DNA of 64,000 nucleotides, from assembly GCF_003326015.1 (NCBI RefSeq), contig NZ_CP023860.1, forward strand, positions 1,612,001-1,676,000. The letters are read 5' to 3'. A program made the position numbers and the translations under genes. The notes under the pieces were generated by a model, which saw only the letters and a list, made by a program, of their open reading frames with translations, did no database searches and was not told where the DNA came from. Each line of letters opens with the position of its first letter. Positions within the stretch are counted from its first letter, which is position 1. Shown here piece after piece: positions 41,997 through 50,436 of this stretch. This DNA comes from Candidatus Thioglobus sp. NP1. Its GTDB lineage: Bacteria > Pseudomonadota > Gammaproteobacteria > PS1 > Pseudothioglobaceae.

Positions 41997-42822
41997 TTAA
42001 AAAATTAAATGATCTTGAAATTGCTTCGTAAGGATCATCTTCTATATTTCTCCAAGTGAATAAATCTTTACTCGTATCGACATTTGCTTGAATAAACATT
42101 TCTAAGGAGACAAATCCTTCATAGTTAATTTTTTTTAAGGTATTAAAAATTTTTGGCCAGTTTAAGGAACCAGACCCAGGAACACCTCGATCATTTTCTG
42201 CAACTTGAAAATGAAATATTCTATCCCCAGCTTTTTCAATTGATTGGCACATATTTTTCTCTTCAATATTCATATGATATGCATCTAAAAGAAGGCCTAC
42301 ATTGGGGTGATCAATTAGCTCACATAGCCTTATTCCTTCATCAACTGTATTAATAAAATCTGACTCATATCTATTGAGTGGCTCTATCCCCAATTTGATA
42401 TTTTTTTCACTTAACAAGCTTGTAATTTTTTTAATAGAATGGGATGAATTTTTAAATTTATCTTCCTTATTTTTACCCATACTATTACTGATACCCCAGG
42501 CAGCATGTACAACCCCAGTAAGCAACTTAGCCTGCATAATTGAAGTCATATCAATTGCCCGTTTAAGCGCTTCAACTCCATTTTGTTGAGTGACCGGATC
42601 ACTGCTACTAATATCCTCTTCATTTGAAAGACCAGTCGTGCAGGTGATAGAAATATTTAAATCATTAGCTAGTTTTGCAATTTCTTTTGCACCTGAAGGA
42701 GTCTGCCCTAAAAGAGAAACCTCTACAGATTTATATCCAGCTTTTTTACATAAGTAGATATAAGGCTTGACATCTTCATGCCAGTTTTTTACAAAAGTTG
42801 CTGAATGTACCCCTAAAATCAT
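41977..42822 (-). CDS. Sugar epimerase of the D-tagatose 3-epimerase TIM-barrel family
   Basis: 281 aa. The metal ligands fit the ketose 3-epimerases: E147 (GIEPLNRYE), D180 (LLLDAYHMN), H204 (IFHFQVAEN) and E241 (FVSLEMF); GVVHAAWG is the substrate-side loop. Such enzymes epimerise C3 of free ketoses by deprotonation-reprotonation. L-ribulose epimerases and erythrulose-phosphate isomerases belong to the same fold, so the exact substrate is open. It overlaps dhaL and the nucleoside hydrolase-like gene, so it probably supplies the ketose for DhaKL. Confidence 0.82.
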   Translation of the reverse strand: MILGVHSATFVKNWHEDVKPYIYLCKKAGYKSVEVSLLGQTPSGAKEIAKLANDLNISITCTTGLSNEEDISSSDPVTQQNGVEALKRAIDMTSIMQAKLLTGVVHAAWGISNSMGKNKEDKFKNSSHSIKKITSLLSEKNIKLGIEPLNRYESDFINTVDEGIRLCELIDHPNVGLLLDAYHMNIEEKNMCQSIEKAGDRIFHFQVAENDRGVPGSGSLNWPKIFNTLKKINYEGFVSLEMFIQANVDTSKDLFTWRNIEDDPYEAISRSFNFLSEYLDA

Positions 42823-43928
42823 TTTAATTTATCTATTTTTATAAAAAAATCATGGAATATTGCATCCCTATTAACCCCATATGCCTCTCTCATTGGGTAA
42901 GATTCAGTATCTCTTCTCCAGTAAAGCTCATTATTTAAGACAGGAGACGATACAACATGTGATGGAACCCATGAAGGATCAATCATCCAAGCAATATTGA
43001 TAACATCCCAAATAACCCAAGTTCTCCATGTCTGATCGGTCACCCCTCTTTGCTTATGCAGAGGGTTATTTGTATATAGCTCATAAAGATAATTACCAAT
43101 ATCTCCTCTACCTTTGACAAATTCTTTCATGTCAGGAAGAGATAAAGTTAATTGTGCTCCAACGTGATATCCTGGAAGATACACATGTGCAACACCACAC
43201 TCAAAAAGTAATTGTGAAGATAATACATCCTGAACTAAATTTAAAGAATTAGTATTATTATTGATGCTGTGAGTCGGAAATCCAGATGTCCAAACTACCA
43301 CTAAATTATTAATAATTTTTGGCTCTATCAATAGGGCAGAGGCTATATTTGTCAGACAACCAATCGCACAAACATAAATTTTTTCGTTAGGATATAAGAG
43401 ACATGAATCAACAATAAACTTACTAGATTCAGTAATTAAAGGCTCATCAAAACTACTTAAGTATTGATATGAACCCCTAAATACTTTTCCTTCATAAGGC
43501 ATGTTTAATTTATCGAATATTTTTATTATTTCTTGATAGCTTTTTTCCACTCCTTCTTCAGGGCTATCAAAATATATATCATTGGGATGCTTGTTGGTAT
43601 CAATTAGCCCATTCACCCAGTCCCTATAATTATTAACTAAGTTGATTTTGTCTTTAGAAATATTCTCATTTTCATTTATTATATTGTAGGCCTCTAAAAG
43701 CTCTTCCTGATGATGTTGAAAAGAGTAGGGCTCAGCTGTGACTCCCAATAAATCAATTTTATCTTCAGATAACAAGGCCCATGCCAAGGCAAACTGATCA
43801 TCAATTTCGTTAGCAGTATCAGTATCAATTATTAGTTTATTTTTACCAATAGGATTAGATAGATTAAGTAATAACTGCTCATTAGAAAGTTTTGGAAATT
43901 TATTTAATACCTCTATAGGGACTGTCAT
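42819..43928 (-). CDS. Nucleoside hydrolase family protein (IUNH-like)
   Basis: 369 aa. The N-terminal calcium-binding cluster IIDTDTANEIDDQFALAWAL (D35, D37, D43, D44) is the signature of inosine-uridine-type N-ribohydrolases. An Asp-rich C-terminal segment (WVIWDVINIAWMIDP) fits the last ligand. These enzymes release the base or another leaving group from ribosides. It is longer than typical nucleoside hydrolases (about 310 aa) because of an N-terminal leader. In this operon it may release a pentose from an unusual glycoside. It overlaps the epimerase and GntR genes by 4 and 1 nt. Confidence 0.82.
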   Translation of the reverse strand: MTVPIEVLNKFPKLSNEQLLLNLSNPIGKNKLIIDTDTANEIDDQFALAWALLSEDKIDLLGVTAEPYSFQHHQEELLEAYNIINENENISKDKINLVNNYRDWVNGLIDTNKHPNDIYFDSPEEGVEKSYQEIIKIFDKLNMPYEGKVFRGSYQYLSSFDEPLITESSKFIVDSCLLYPNEKIYVCAIGCLTNIASALLIEPKIINNLVVVWTSGFPTHSINNNTNSLNLVQDVLSSQLLFECGVAHVYLPGYHVGAQLTLSLPDMKEFVKGRGDIGNYLYELYTNNPLHKQRGVTDQTWRTWVIWDVINIAWMIDPSWVPSHVVSSPVLNNELYWRRDTESYPMREAYGVNRDAIFHDFFIKIDKLK

Positions 43929-44641
43929 TACTCCAACTCCTGGTCTAGTTTAATTGTATTAAATGTAATATTTTTATCAACCAAAATTAATTCATTAGTA
44001 TGATTAAATAAAAGACACTCATGAGCCAAACATGGTATTCCAGAGTCTTTATTTAAAACCAATGAGTCGTCTGAAGACAAGGTTTCTGCACAAATAAATT
44101 GTGAGTTTTTCTTAAAATCAATATCAAATTTCTCATTTAAGATAAATATAATTGACTGATTTGAGCCATCTTCTGAGAAATAATTTTTACTCAAACCAAA
44201 AGCATGTTTATATGACACGAAGGCGTTACTAATCAAATATGGCTTATCATTAACTTTTCTCAGTCGCTTTACAAAATATAATTTTTCCCCTTGATTGAAG
44301 TGATTAGTATGATTATCATTAGTTATTTTTTGAAAATCTAAGATAATGGATGAAGGGATATCTCCATTCTGAATAATTTTTTGTGTTAATGATTCAAAAC
44401 AATTTTCTGCTTGAGGCATTGAACTGGTGACCACTGTTCCTTTGCCTCTTTTTCTGACAATTAATCCATCATCAGAAAGCAACCTTAGAGCCGATCTTAC
44501 AGTTATCCTGCTAACATTAAAGTAATCTACTAAATCATTTTCTGAAGGGATTGTCCCTCCCAAAGGCCACTTTTCAGAAGAAATAAAGCCTCGAATCTGA
44601 GTGTAGACATCTTGATATTTAGTCGTTGCACTATTTGCCAT
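43928..44641 (-). CDS. GntR family regulator, HutC/UTRA type
   Basis: 237 aa. The N-terminal winged HTH (about 10-75) contains PSENDLVDYFNVSRITVRSALRLLSDDGLIVRKRGKGTVV. The C-terminal part (about 90-235) is a UTRA effector domain, with LYFVKRLRKVNDKPYLISNAFVS. UTRA regulators usually repress and respond to a pathway sugar phosphate. It lies inside the operon, after the two E1 genes (11-nt overlap), so it is probably autoregulatory. The palindromes in the divergent intergenic region (46636-46647 and 46772-46782) are candidate operators. Confidence 0.88.
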   Translation of the reverse strand: MANSATTKYQDVYTQIRGFISSEKWPLGGTIPSENDLVDYFNVSRITVRSALRLLSDDGLIVRKRGKGTVVTSSMPQAENCFESLTQKIIQNGDIPSSIILDFQKITNDNHTNHFNQGEKLYFVKRLRKVNDKPYLISNAFVSYKHAFGLSKNYFSEDGSNQSIIFILNEKFDIDFKKNSQFICAETLSSDDSLVLNKDSGIPCLAHECLLFNHTNELILVDKNITFNTIKLDQELE

Positions 44642-45650
44642 AATAAAGCTTCTTAATTGCTTGAGTTATTTTTTCTGTGGATGGTATATAAAAATCTTCC
44701 ATAGTAGGACTAAAGGGAACAGGAGTATGTGGAGCAGTTATTTTAATGACTGCAGCCTTTAAATCATCAAAACATTTTTCTGAAATTAATGAAGTAATTT
44801 CAGATGCTAAAGAACATTTAGGATTTGATTCATCAACAACAATTACTTTTCCTGTTTTTCTAACTGATTCGAAAATCAACTCTTCATCAAGTGGTGAATA
44901 GGTTCTTGGATCAATAATTTCACAGTCTATATCTTCTTTAGCCATTTGCTCTGCAGCTTCCTCAGCAAAGAGATTCATTCTTTGTATTGCTATAATAGTG
45001 ACATCCTTTCCTGGTCGCCTTATTCTTCCTTTACCTAAGGGAATTGGCTCCATATCTTCAGGAACATGGCATTTTTTCATATACAATCTTTTATGCTCCA
45101 TAAAAATTACTGGGTCATCATCCTGTATTGCAGATAATAATAAACCCTTAGCATCATAAGCGTCATATGGAGCTACAACTTTAAGTCCAGGTATGTGGGT
45201 ATAAATACTATAAAGTGTTTGCGAGTGCTCACTTCCTGCCCTAAAACCTGCCCCTACAACTGTTCTAACAACCATTGGAACATGCATCTTGCCACCAAAC
45301 ATATATCTCATTTTGGCAGCTTGATTCATCAACTGGTCAAAACAAACTCCTAAAAAATCAACATACATTAATTCAACAATAGGTCTTAGTCCAGTCATAG
45401 CAGCTCCAACTGCTGCACCAAAAAAACCAGCCTCTGTAATAGTTGTATCCCTTACACGCTCAGGACCAAACTTAGTCAATAAACCTTGGGTAACACCAAA
45501 GGGTCCACCCCAGCTATCTTGAGTGCCAGGATACTCTTCTCTTCCCTTACCACCAGCAATATCTTCTCCCATCAAAATTACATTTTTATCATTTTGAAAT
45601 GATTCCATAAGGGCTTCATTGATAGCATCTTTTACAGTTAATTCCCTCAT
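44631..45650 (-). CDS. 2-oxoacid dehydrogenase/acetoin dehydrogenase type E1 beta subunit
   Basis: 339 aa, transketolase-like pyrimidine-binding subunit. EDIAGGKGREEYPGTQDSWGGPFGVTQGL, ITEAGFFGAAVGAAMTGLRPIVELMYVDF and the C-terminal HTPVPFSPTMEDFYIP are typical of E1 beta of acetoin or pyruvate dehydrogenase complexes. It overlaps E1 alpha (4 nt) and the GntR gene (11 nt). No E2 acyltransferase or E3 is in the operon or the rest of the window, so it may use the housekeeping E2/E3 or work as a stand-alone TPP lyase or ketolase. Confidence 0.85.
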   Translation of the reverse strand: MRELTVKDAINEALMESFQNDKNVILMGEDIAGGKGREEYPGTQDSWGGPFGVTQGLLTKFGPERVRDTTITEAGFFGAAVGAAMTGLRPIVELMYVDFLGVCFDQLMNQAAKMRYMFGGKMHVPMVVRTVVGAGFRAGSEHSQTLYSIYTHIPGLKVVAPYDAYDAKGLLLSAIQDDDPVIFMEHKRLYMKKCHVPEDMEPIPLGKGRIRRPGKDVTIIAIQRMNLFAEEAAEQMAKEDIDCEIIDPRTYSPLDEELIFESVRKTGKVIVVDESNPKCSLASEITSLISEKCFDDLKAAVIKITAPHTPVPFSPTMEDFYIPSTEKITQAIKKLYYGK

Positions 45651-46627
45651 ATCAGTAGCTCTCTAGGATAGTTGACATATACTTCTTCTAAAGCATCTTC
45701 TGGCTTTGGCCAAGGCTGAGTTTCAGCAAAATCAAATGCTTCATTTACCTCTTTTAATGCATCAGCCTGGATTCTTTTAACTTCATCAAATGAAAGATTA
45801 TATTGAGCGGCCATTTCAATTGATTTTTTAATTGGATCATTTTTTTTAGCCTCCTCAATCTCTTCTAGTGGCTGATATAACTGAGTATCTCCCTCATATT
45901 GACCTGAAAACCTATAGTTTTTAAATTCTAGAAAAATTGGAGTATTTTTAGCTTTCGATTCAATAATTGCATCTCTTGTTATTTGGTGCACTTCAAAAAC
46001 ATTATTACCATCGCCTTGATATGAAATCATATCATAGGCTCTCGCAATATCTTTAAGCTCCTTAGTGTTTATATGCCAATCTGTTGCAGTAGCTTCTGCA
46101 TAACCGTTATTTTCACAAACAAATAGCATTGGAACATCCCAAAGTTTAGCCAATCCTGCAGCCTCATGAAAGGCTCCATTATGTATTGCGCCGTCACCAA
46201 AAAAAGTAGCGGACATCTTATCACCACCATTAATTTTTTCCTGAAGTGCTGCCCCTAACACAACTGGCGGGCCTGCAGCAACTATTCCAAAAGAACCAAG
46301 CATTCCTTTATCAAAATCATTGATATGCATACTTCCACCTCTACCTTTACAGATACCAGTACTTCTTCCATAAATTTCTGAAGTTATCTCTTTTAATTCA
46401 CAATTTTTTGCAATTGAGTGGCCATGATTTCGATATGTACTTGAAATCCAGTCATCATCGCCTAAGGCAGCCATAACTCCTACACAAATAGCTTCTGATC
46501 CAATACATGTATGTAAATATCCAGGGACTGATTTTTCCTTAGCAATCTTTTTAATTCTCTCTTCAAATGACCGAATTGTAAAAAGTTTTTTATAAATCCA
46601 ATGTAGCTTATCTGCATTAATATCCAT
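45647..46627 (-). CDS. 2-oxoacid dehydrogenase/acetoin dehydrogenase type E1 alpha subunit
   Basis: 326 aa, TPP-binding subunit. The TPP motif runs GDGAIHNGAFHEAAGLAKLW to CENN (144-174), and CKGRGGSMHI (93-102) precedes it. First gene of the long minus-strand operon. It catalyses TPP-dependent decarboxylation or C-C cleavage of a keto compound with E1 beta. No ribosome-binding site is evident and a 12-bp palindrome ends 9 nt upstream of the ATG, so translation initiation may be unusual or the leader very short. Confidence 0.86.
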   Translation of the reverse strand: MDINADKLHWIYKKLFTIRSFEERIKKIAKEKSVPGYLHTCIGSEAICVGVMAALGDDDWISSTYRNHGHSIAKNCELKEITSEIYGRSTGICKGRGGSMHINDFDKGMLGSFGIVAAGPPVVLGAALQEKINGGDKMSATFFGDGAIHNGAFHEAAGLAKLWDVPMLFVCENNGYAEATATDWHINTKELKDIARAYDMISYQGDGNNVFEVHQITRDAIIESKAKNTPIFLEFKNYRFSGQYEGDTQLYQPLEEIEEAKKNDPIKKSIEMAAQYNLSFDEVKRIQADALKEVNEAFDFAETQPWPKPEDALEEVYVNYPRELLI

Positions 46628-46635
46628 AATATAAG

Positions 46636-46647
46636 TTGTTATAACAA
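46636..46647. promoter_or_regulatory. 12-bp perfect palindrome, operator candidate for the E1 operon
   Basis: TTGTTATAACAA is a perfect 12-bp palindrome directly upstream of the E1 alpha ATG. The half-site TTGTTATA occurs again at 46692-46699. It probably binds a dimeric regulator, with the operon's own GntR protein as first candidate, although it is also AT-rich enough to need testing against chance. Confidence 0.45.
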
Positions 46648-46762
46648 TTCCTATATAAAAAATAATTATTATCTATGATAACCTAAAAACATTGTTATAT
46701 AGCTTATTTTTTTAGTTCAAAATTAAAATAGTTAAAAAAGTATTTATTATAACTTTAGTATG

Positions 46763-46782
46763 TGATATGATACCAATTTGGT
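46763..46782 (+). promoter_or_regulatory. extended -10 promoter and ACCAATTTGGT operator candidate for the isomerase/ABC operon
   Basis: TGATATGAT (46763-46771) is an extended -10 (TGn plus TATGAT, 5 of 6). It is followed directly by the palindrome ACCAATTTGGT (46772-46782), which would overlap the transcription start. A repressor bound there would block initiation. The -35 at 16-18 bp is weak. The 184-nt gap (46628-46811) between the divergent operons contains both this site and 46636-46647. Confidence 0.45.
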
Positions 46783-46811
46783 TCTTAATTAAACTCGGAT
46801 AAATTAAGTAA

Positions 46812-48242
46812 ATGACGATAAAGCTAAACCTTGGATACGTTGCTACGGCTATTGCCCCATACTATTCAAATGAATATAAAGTTAGAGAGAAATCAGAAAT
46901 TGCTCTAAAAAAAATACTCGATAATTTTGATGTAAATTTTATTCCATTCCATAAAACAATCTTTTCAACTAAAGATTCAGAAGAGGCAGAAAAATTTTTT
47001 AAGAATAAGATTGATTTCTTACTCCTTCAAACAAGTTCATGCAGTGCAGGTGAGCAATTGTATCCACTATGCAACATTACAGACAAAATAGGTGTGTGGG
47101 CAGTCCCAGATATTGAAACAGAAGGTGATGTTAAATTACACTCTTTAGTTTCTACAAGTCATTATTTAGCAATGATAAAAAAAGTTTTATTTAATAAAGA
47201 TATTACAACGAAATGGTTTTACAATTATGCAGATACTGATGAGTTTATAAATAAGTTTTCTGTAACAATTAGATCTTTAGTTGCCTTAAAGAAAATGAAA
47301 CATACCAAAATAGGCCTTGTAGGAGGTATATCTCCTGGCTTTGATAATATGAAGGTTGACCAATCAATTATTAAGAAAAATATTGGAATATCAGTTGAAG
47401 AGTCAACAATCAAAGAACTAGTCAAGATTGCTGATAGTTTTGATCAAAAAATTATTGATAGTGAGGTTATAAAAATTAAAAGTGCAGCCTCTAGTATTTC
47501 AGTATCTAATAACGATTCATTTAATAAGGTAACACGTATTTACTTTGCTTTAAAAAAAATGAAAGAAGATAATAACTGGGATTCTTTAGCAGTTCAATGC
47601 TGGTCCCAAATGCAAGAATTATATGGAGTGGCTCCATGCATGGCTTATGGCTGGTTGGGTAGTGAAGATGGGATTGCAGTATCATGCGAAGGAGACGTGC
47701 AAGGGTCTATGAGTATGCTTCTTCTAAACTACATCTCAAGTGCTGAAAAATCATCTACATTATTAGACTTAGCAACATTTGATAAAGAAGCAGATGCTGT
47801 GCAAATGTGGCATTGTGGTGTATCGCCAAGACATTTTTCAAACGAAGATGGTATTAAGTGGGTTGATCATACAACTCTTGGTAGAAAAACTGATAAAAAA
47901 TATGGTGTTGCAGGCGATCAAGTGTTTGCTCCTCAAGAAACCACAACTACATACATAAGCAACAATGCTGAAAGAATATTAGTATTGAATTCAAGTATTT
48001 TTGAACATACGAACAAAGGCTTTGATGGAACCAGGGGATGGTTTAAAAATATCCATTTAAATCGAAAAAAAATAACCTCTGAAAATTTAGTAAACACCTT
48101 AAATATGGTTGGTCATGAACATCATTATGCAGTTGGCCAAGGTGATTATAGTAAAGAATTAATAGAATTTGCGGCTTGGAATAAATTAAAGCTAATAAAA
48201 GAAATTCCCTTGGTAGATTACTTATCACCAATGGATGACTAA
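46812..48242 (+). CDS. L-fucose/arabinose isomerase-like protein
   Basis: 476 aa, no signal peptide. The fold is that of L-fucose isomerase relatives: TSSCSAGEQLYPL and GLVGG in the N-terminal domains, then the metal/substrate segment GIAVSCEGDVQGSMSMLLLNYISS with the conserved Glu and Asp, and AVQMWHCGVSPRHF near the C-terminus. Such enzymes interconvert aldoses and ketoses using Mn. Shorter than E. coli FucI (591 aa). First gene of the plus-strand operon, followed after 53 nt by the transporter. Likely turns the imported or released aldose into a ketose for the epimerase and DhaKL. Related proteins also serve sulfoquinovose isomerisation, so the substrate is open. Confidence 0.75.
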   Translation: MTIKLNLGYVATAIAPYYSNEYKVREKSEIALKKILDNFDVNFIPFHKTIFSTKDSEEAEKFFKNKIDFLLLQTSSCSAGEQLYPLCNITDKIGVWAVPDIETEGDVKLHSLVSTSHYLAMIKKVLFNKDITTKWFYNYADTDEFINKFSVTIRSLVALKKMKHTKIGLVGGISPGFDNMKVDQSIIKKNIGISVEESTIKELVKIADSFDQKIIDSEVIKIKSAASSISVSNNDSFNKVTRIYFALKKMKEDNNWDSLAVQCWSQMQELYGVAPCMAYGWLGSEDGIAVSCEGDVQGSMSMLLLNYISSAEKSSTLLDLATFDKEADAVQMWHCGVSPRHFSNEDGIKWVDHTTLGRKTDKKYGVAGDQVFAPQETTTTYISNNAERILVLNSSIFEHTNKGFDGTRGWFKNIHLNRKKITSENLVNTLNMVGHEHHYAVGQGDYSKELIEFAAWNKLKLIKEIPLVDYLSPMDD

Positions 48243-48264
48243 TCAAATAAATTGTTTATTTGAT
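48242..48264 (+). repeat. 10-bp inverted repeat after the isomerase stop codon
   Basis: ATCAAATAAA (48242-48251) and TTTATTTGAT (48255-48264) can form a 10-bp stem with a 3-nt TTG loop, starting at the last base of the isomerase stop. No T-run follows, so full termination is unlikely. Intercistronic hairpins of this kind before a binding-protein gene often protect the downstream mRNA or limit upstream expression. The binding protein has its own GGGAGA ribosome-binding site. Confidence 0.45.
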
Positions 48265-48295
48265 AATTTGATAACTAAAAAATGGGAGATTTAAG

Positions 48296-49546
48296 ATGAA
48301 TAATAAAATTAAAATAATATCCATTGCCATAGTTAGTTTATTTTTTTCAAAATTAGTTTCAGCTGAAGTTGCTCCAGGATTTAATTCTTGGGATGATGTT
48401 AAAGCTGCTGCTAATGGTGGACAAGTAAACGTATATATGTGGGGTGGTTCCGACGCAATTAATGGTTTTGTGGATGACTTCTACGGAGTACCATTAAAAA
48501 ATGATTACAACATTACTTTGAACAGAATGCCTTTAGCAGGAACTGTTGATGCTGTTAATCAGGTGTTAAGTGAAAAAGAAGCAGGTGTCACAGGAGATAA
48601 TGGAAACATTGACTTAATTTGGATCAATGGTGAAAACTTCTGGACCTTAAAACAAGCAGACCTTCTTTATGGTCCTTTTGCTGCTGGATTACCAAATAGT
48701 AAATTTGTTGCATGGGATAACCCTGCAGTTAACTTAGACTTTGGAAGACCAGTAGATGGTATGGAAAGTCCATGGTCTAGTGCACAATTTCATTTCATGT
48801 ATGACTCAGCTAGAAATAACTATGATGATATGCCAAGAAATTATGGATTTCTAACTAAATGGATTTCTGATAACCCAGGTAGATTTACATATATCAGACC
48901 AGGAAAAGGTGGATTTGTTGGAACTAGATTTGTTAAGCAAATTTTCTTTGAACTTAGTGGCGGTCATGATCAATGGGTTGGACCATACAATGAAGAACTT
49001 TATAACAAGTGGGCTCCACATGTATGGGCTCTGTTAAATTCTTGGGAAGATGATCTTCATAGGGGTGGTGAAACTTATCCAACTAATAATGCTGAAATGC
49101 ATGCATTATTTGCTAATGGTGAAGTTGATATGAGTTTTACTCAATCGCCAAGAGGTGCAGGACCAACAAACTCTGCTGGAACAACTCCACCTACTTCTAG
49201 AGCTTTTGCTTTTTATGACAACATGATTGGAGATTTCAATTATTGGGCGATCCCATATAATGCTCCTAATAAAGCAGCAGCACTAGTTTATGCTGACCTA
49301 GTTCTAAGACCTACTTTGCAAGCTGCTCAAGTTCAACCTGCAAATGGTTTTTGTTGTGGTTGGGGAATCAGCACTGCAAGAGTAACTAGCTCTGAAGGTG
49401 TTGCGGCAATTCAAGATGCTCAAAATAATCTTGGTGATGCTGCAGAAGATCAAGGAATATTAGCGCGAGCTCTTGTTTCAGATATTGCTGCAGAATATCA
49501 AGATAAGATTGAAGCAGATTGGCAAGCAAATGTTCTCCTGAAATAG
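48296..49546 (+). CDS. YnjB-like ABC transporter substrate-binding protein
   Basis: 416 aa with a clear signal peptide (cleavage after about A23, LVSA-EVAP). Residues NIDLIWINGENFWTLKQADLL and VYMWGGSDAINGFVDDF closely resemble E. coli YnjB, a type of binding protein related to the polyamine/iron group whose ligand is unknown. Aromatic-rich segments (WGGSD, WGISTARV) could form a sugar or quaternary amine pocket. Strong GGGAGA ribosome-binding site, as expected for a highly expressed binding protein. It is followed by permeases and an ATPase of the same system. Confidence 0.85.
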   Translation: MNNKIKIISIAIVSLFFSKLVSAEVAPGFNSWDDVKAAANGGQVNVYMWGGSDAINGFVDDFYGVPLKNDYNITLNRMPLAGTVDAVNQVLSEKEAGVTGDNGNIDLIWINGENFWTLKQADLLYGPFAAGLPNSKFVAWDNPAVNLDFGRPVDGMESPWSSAQFHFMYDSARNNYDDMPRNYGFLTKWISDNPGRFTYIRPGKGGFVGTRFVKQIFFELSGGHDQWVGPYNEELYNKWAPHVWALLNSWEDDLHRGGETYPTNNAEMHALFANGEVDMSFTQSPRGAGPTNSAGTTPPTSRAFAFYDNMIGDFNYWAIPYNAPNKAAALVYADLVLRPTLQAAQVQPANGFCCGWGISTARVTSSEGVAAIQDAQNNLGDAAEDQGILARALVSDIAAEYQDKIEADWQANVLLK

Positions 49547-49555
49547 GAGATATGA

Positions 49556-50431
49556 ATGGGCGGAGATAGATTAAAAATTGTACTTTCTCTTACTCCGCCC
49601 CTTTTAATAATTGGTACATTATTTTTTGGGGGGATACTTTATGGATTTCTTCAAAGCCTTGGCTATCAGCCAGCAATTCAAAAATATGACATAAGTTTTG
49701 ATGCATACTATAACGTCATGTTCTCTGAGAGATATGCGAAATTATTTTGGACAGGCCTAGGTCTAAACTTATGGGTTAGTTTTGTCAGCACTTTTTTAGC
49801 AGCTGCATTCGCTTTATTTGGTGCTTTAACTATCAGAAAAACTTTTTTTGCAAAAAAAATATGTAATTTTATCTTTTCCTTAAATTTACCCATGCCACAC
49901 TTAGTAGTTGCAGTAGGGATGATTTTTGTTTTCTCTCAAAGTGGATTATTAGCTAGATTTTTTACTCAGATAGGATTTATTGCATCACCAAGTGAATTTC
50001 CAATCTTGGTTAAAGATAAATATGGCCTAGGAATTATCTTAGCCTACATTTGGAAAGAAGCTGCATTCTTTTTTATTATTTTAATGTCAGTTCTTCAATC
50101 TCTTGGAGAAAATTTTGAAGAATTAGCACAGAGCTTGGGTGCTAACAAATGGCAAAGATTTAGATACGTAATTCTTCCACTGGTAATGCCAAATTTATTT
50201 TCTGCATCAATAATTGTTTTTGCATTCAGCTTTGGAGCATATGAAGTTCCAGCAATCCTTGGTGTTAACTATCCACAAATGCTTCCAGTTATGGCATTTG
50301 AGTTTTTCCTAAACCCTGATCTCAATGCAAGAAGTGAAGGAATGGCGCTTAGTATGATTATTGCGCTAATAGTTATGATTTTAGTTGTTATATATTTCCG
50401 TCTTACGCAAAGCAAAATTAGAAAAGATTAG
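49556..50431 (+). CDS. ABC transporter permease (YnjC-like, first)
   Basis: 291 aa with about six transmembrane helices. The EAA-type loop ELAQSLGANKWQRFRYVILPLVMPN lies in the C-terminal half and contacts the ATPase. It starts 9 nt after the binding protein stop. In E. coli YnjC the two permease halves are fused; here they are separate genes. Inner-membrane component of the import system. Confidence 0.87.
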   Translation: MGGDRLKIVLSLTPPLLIIGTLFFGGILYGFLQSLGYQPAIQKYDISFDAYYNVMFSERYAKLFWTGLGLNLWVSFVSTFLAAAFALFGALTIRKTFFAKKICNFIFSLNLPMPHLVVAVGMIFVFSQSGLLARFFTQIGFIASPSEFPILVKDKYGLGIILAYIWKEAAFFFIILMSVLQSLGENFEELAQSLGANKWQRFRYVILPLVMPNLFSASIIVFAFSFGAYEVPAILGVNYPQMLPVMAFEFFLNPDLNARSEGMALSMIIALIVMILVVIYFRLTQSKIRKD

Positions 50432-50436
50432 TTTTT

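Noticed and set aside
33166-46627. Horizontal transfer island bounded by mobile elements
   Set aside because: No transposase, integrase, tRNA or flanking direct repeat was seen at either side, and base use looks like the neighbours by eye.
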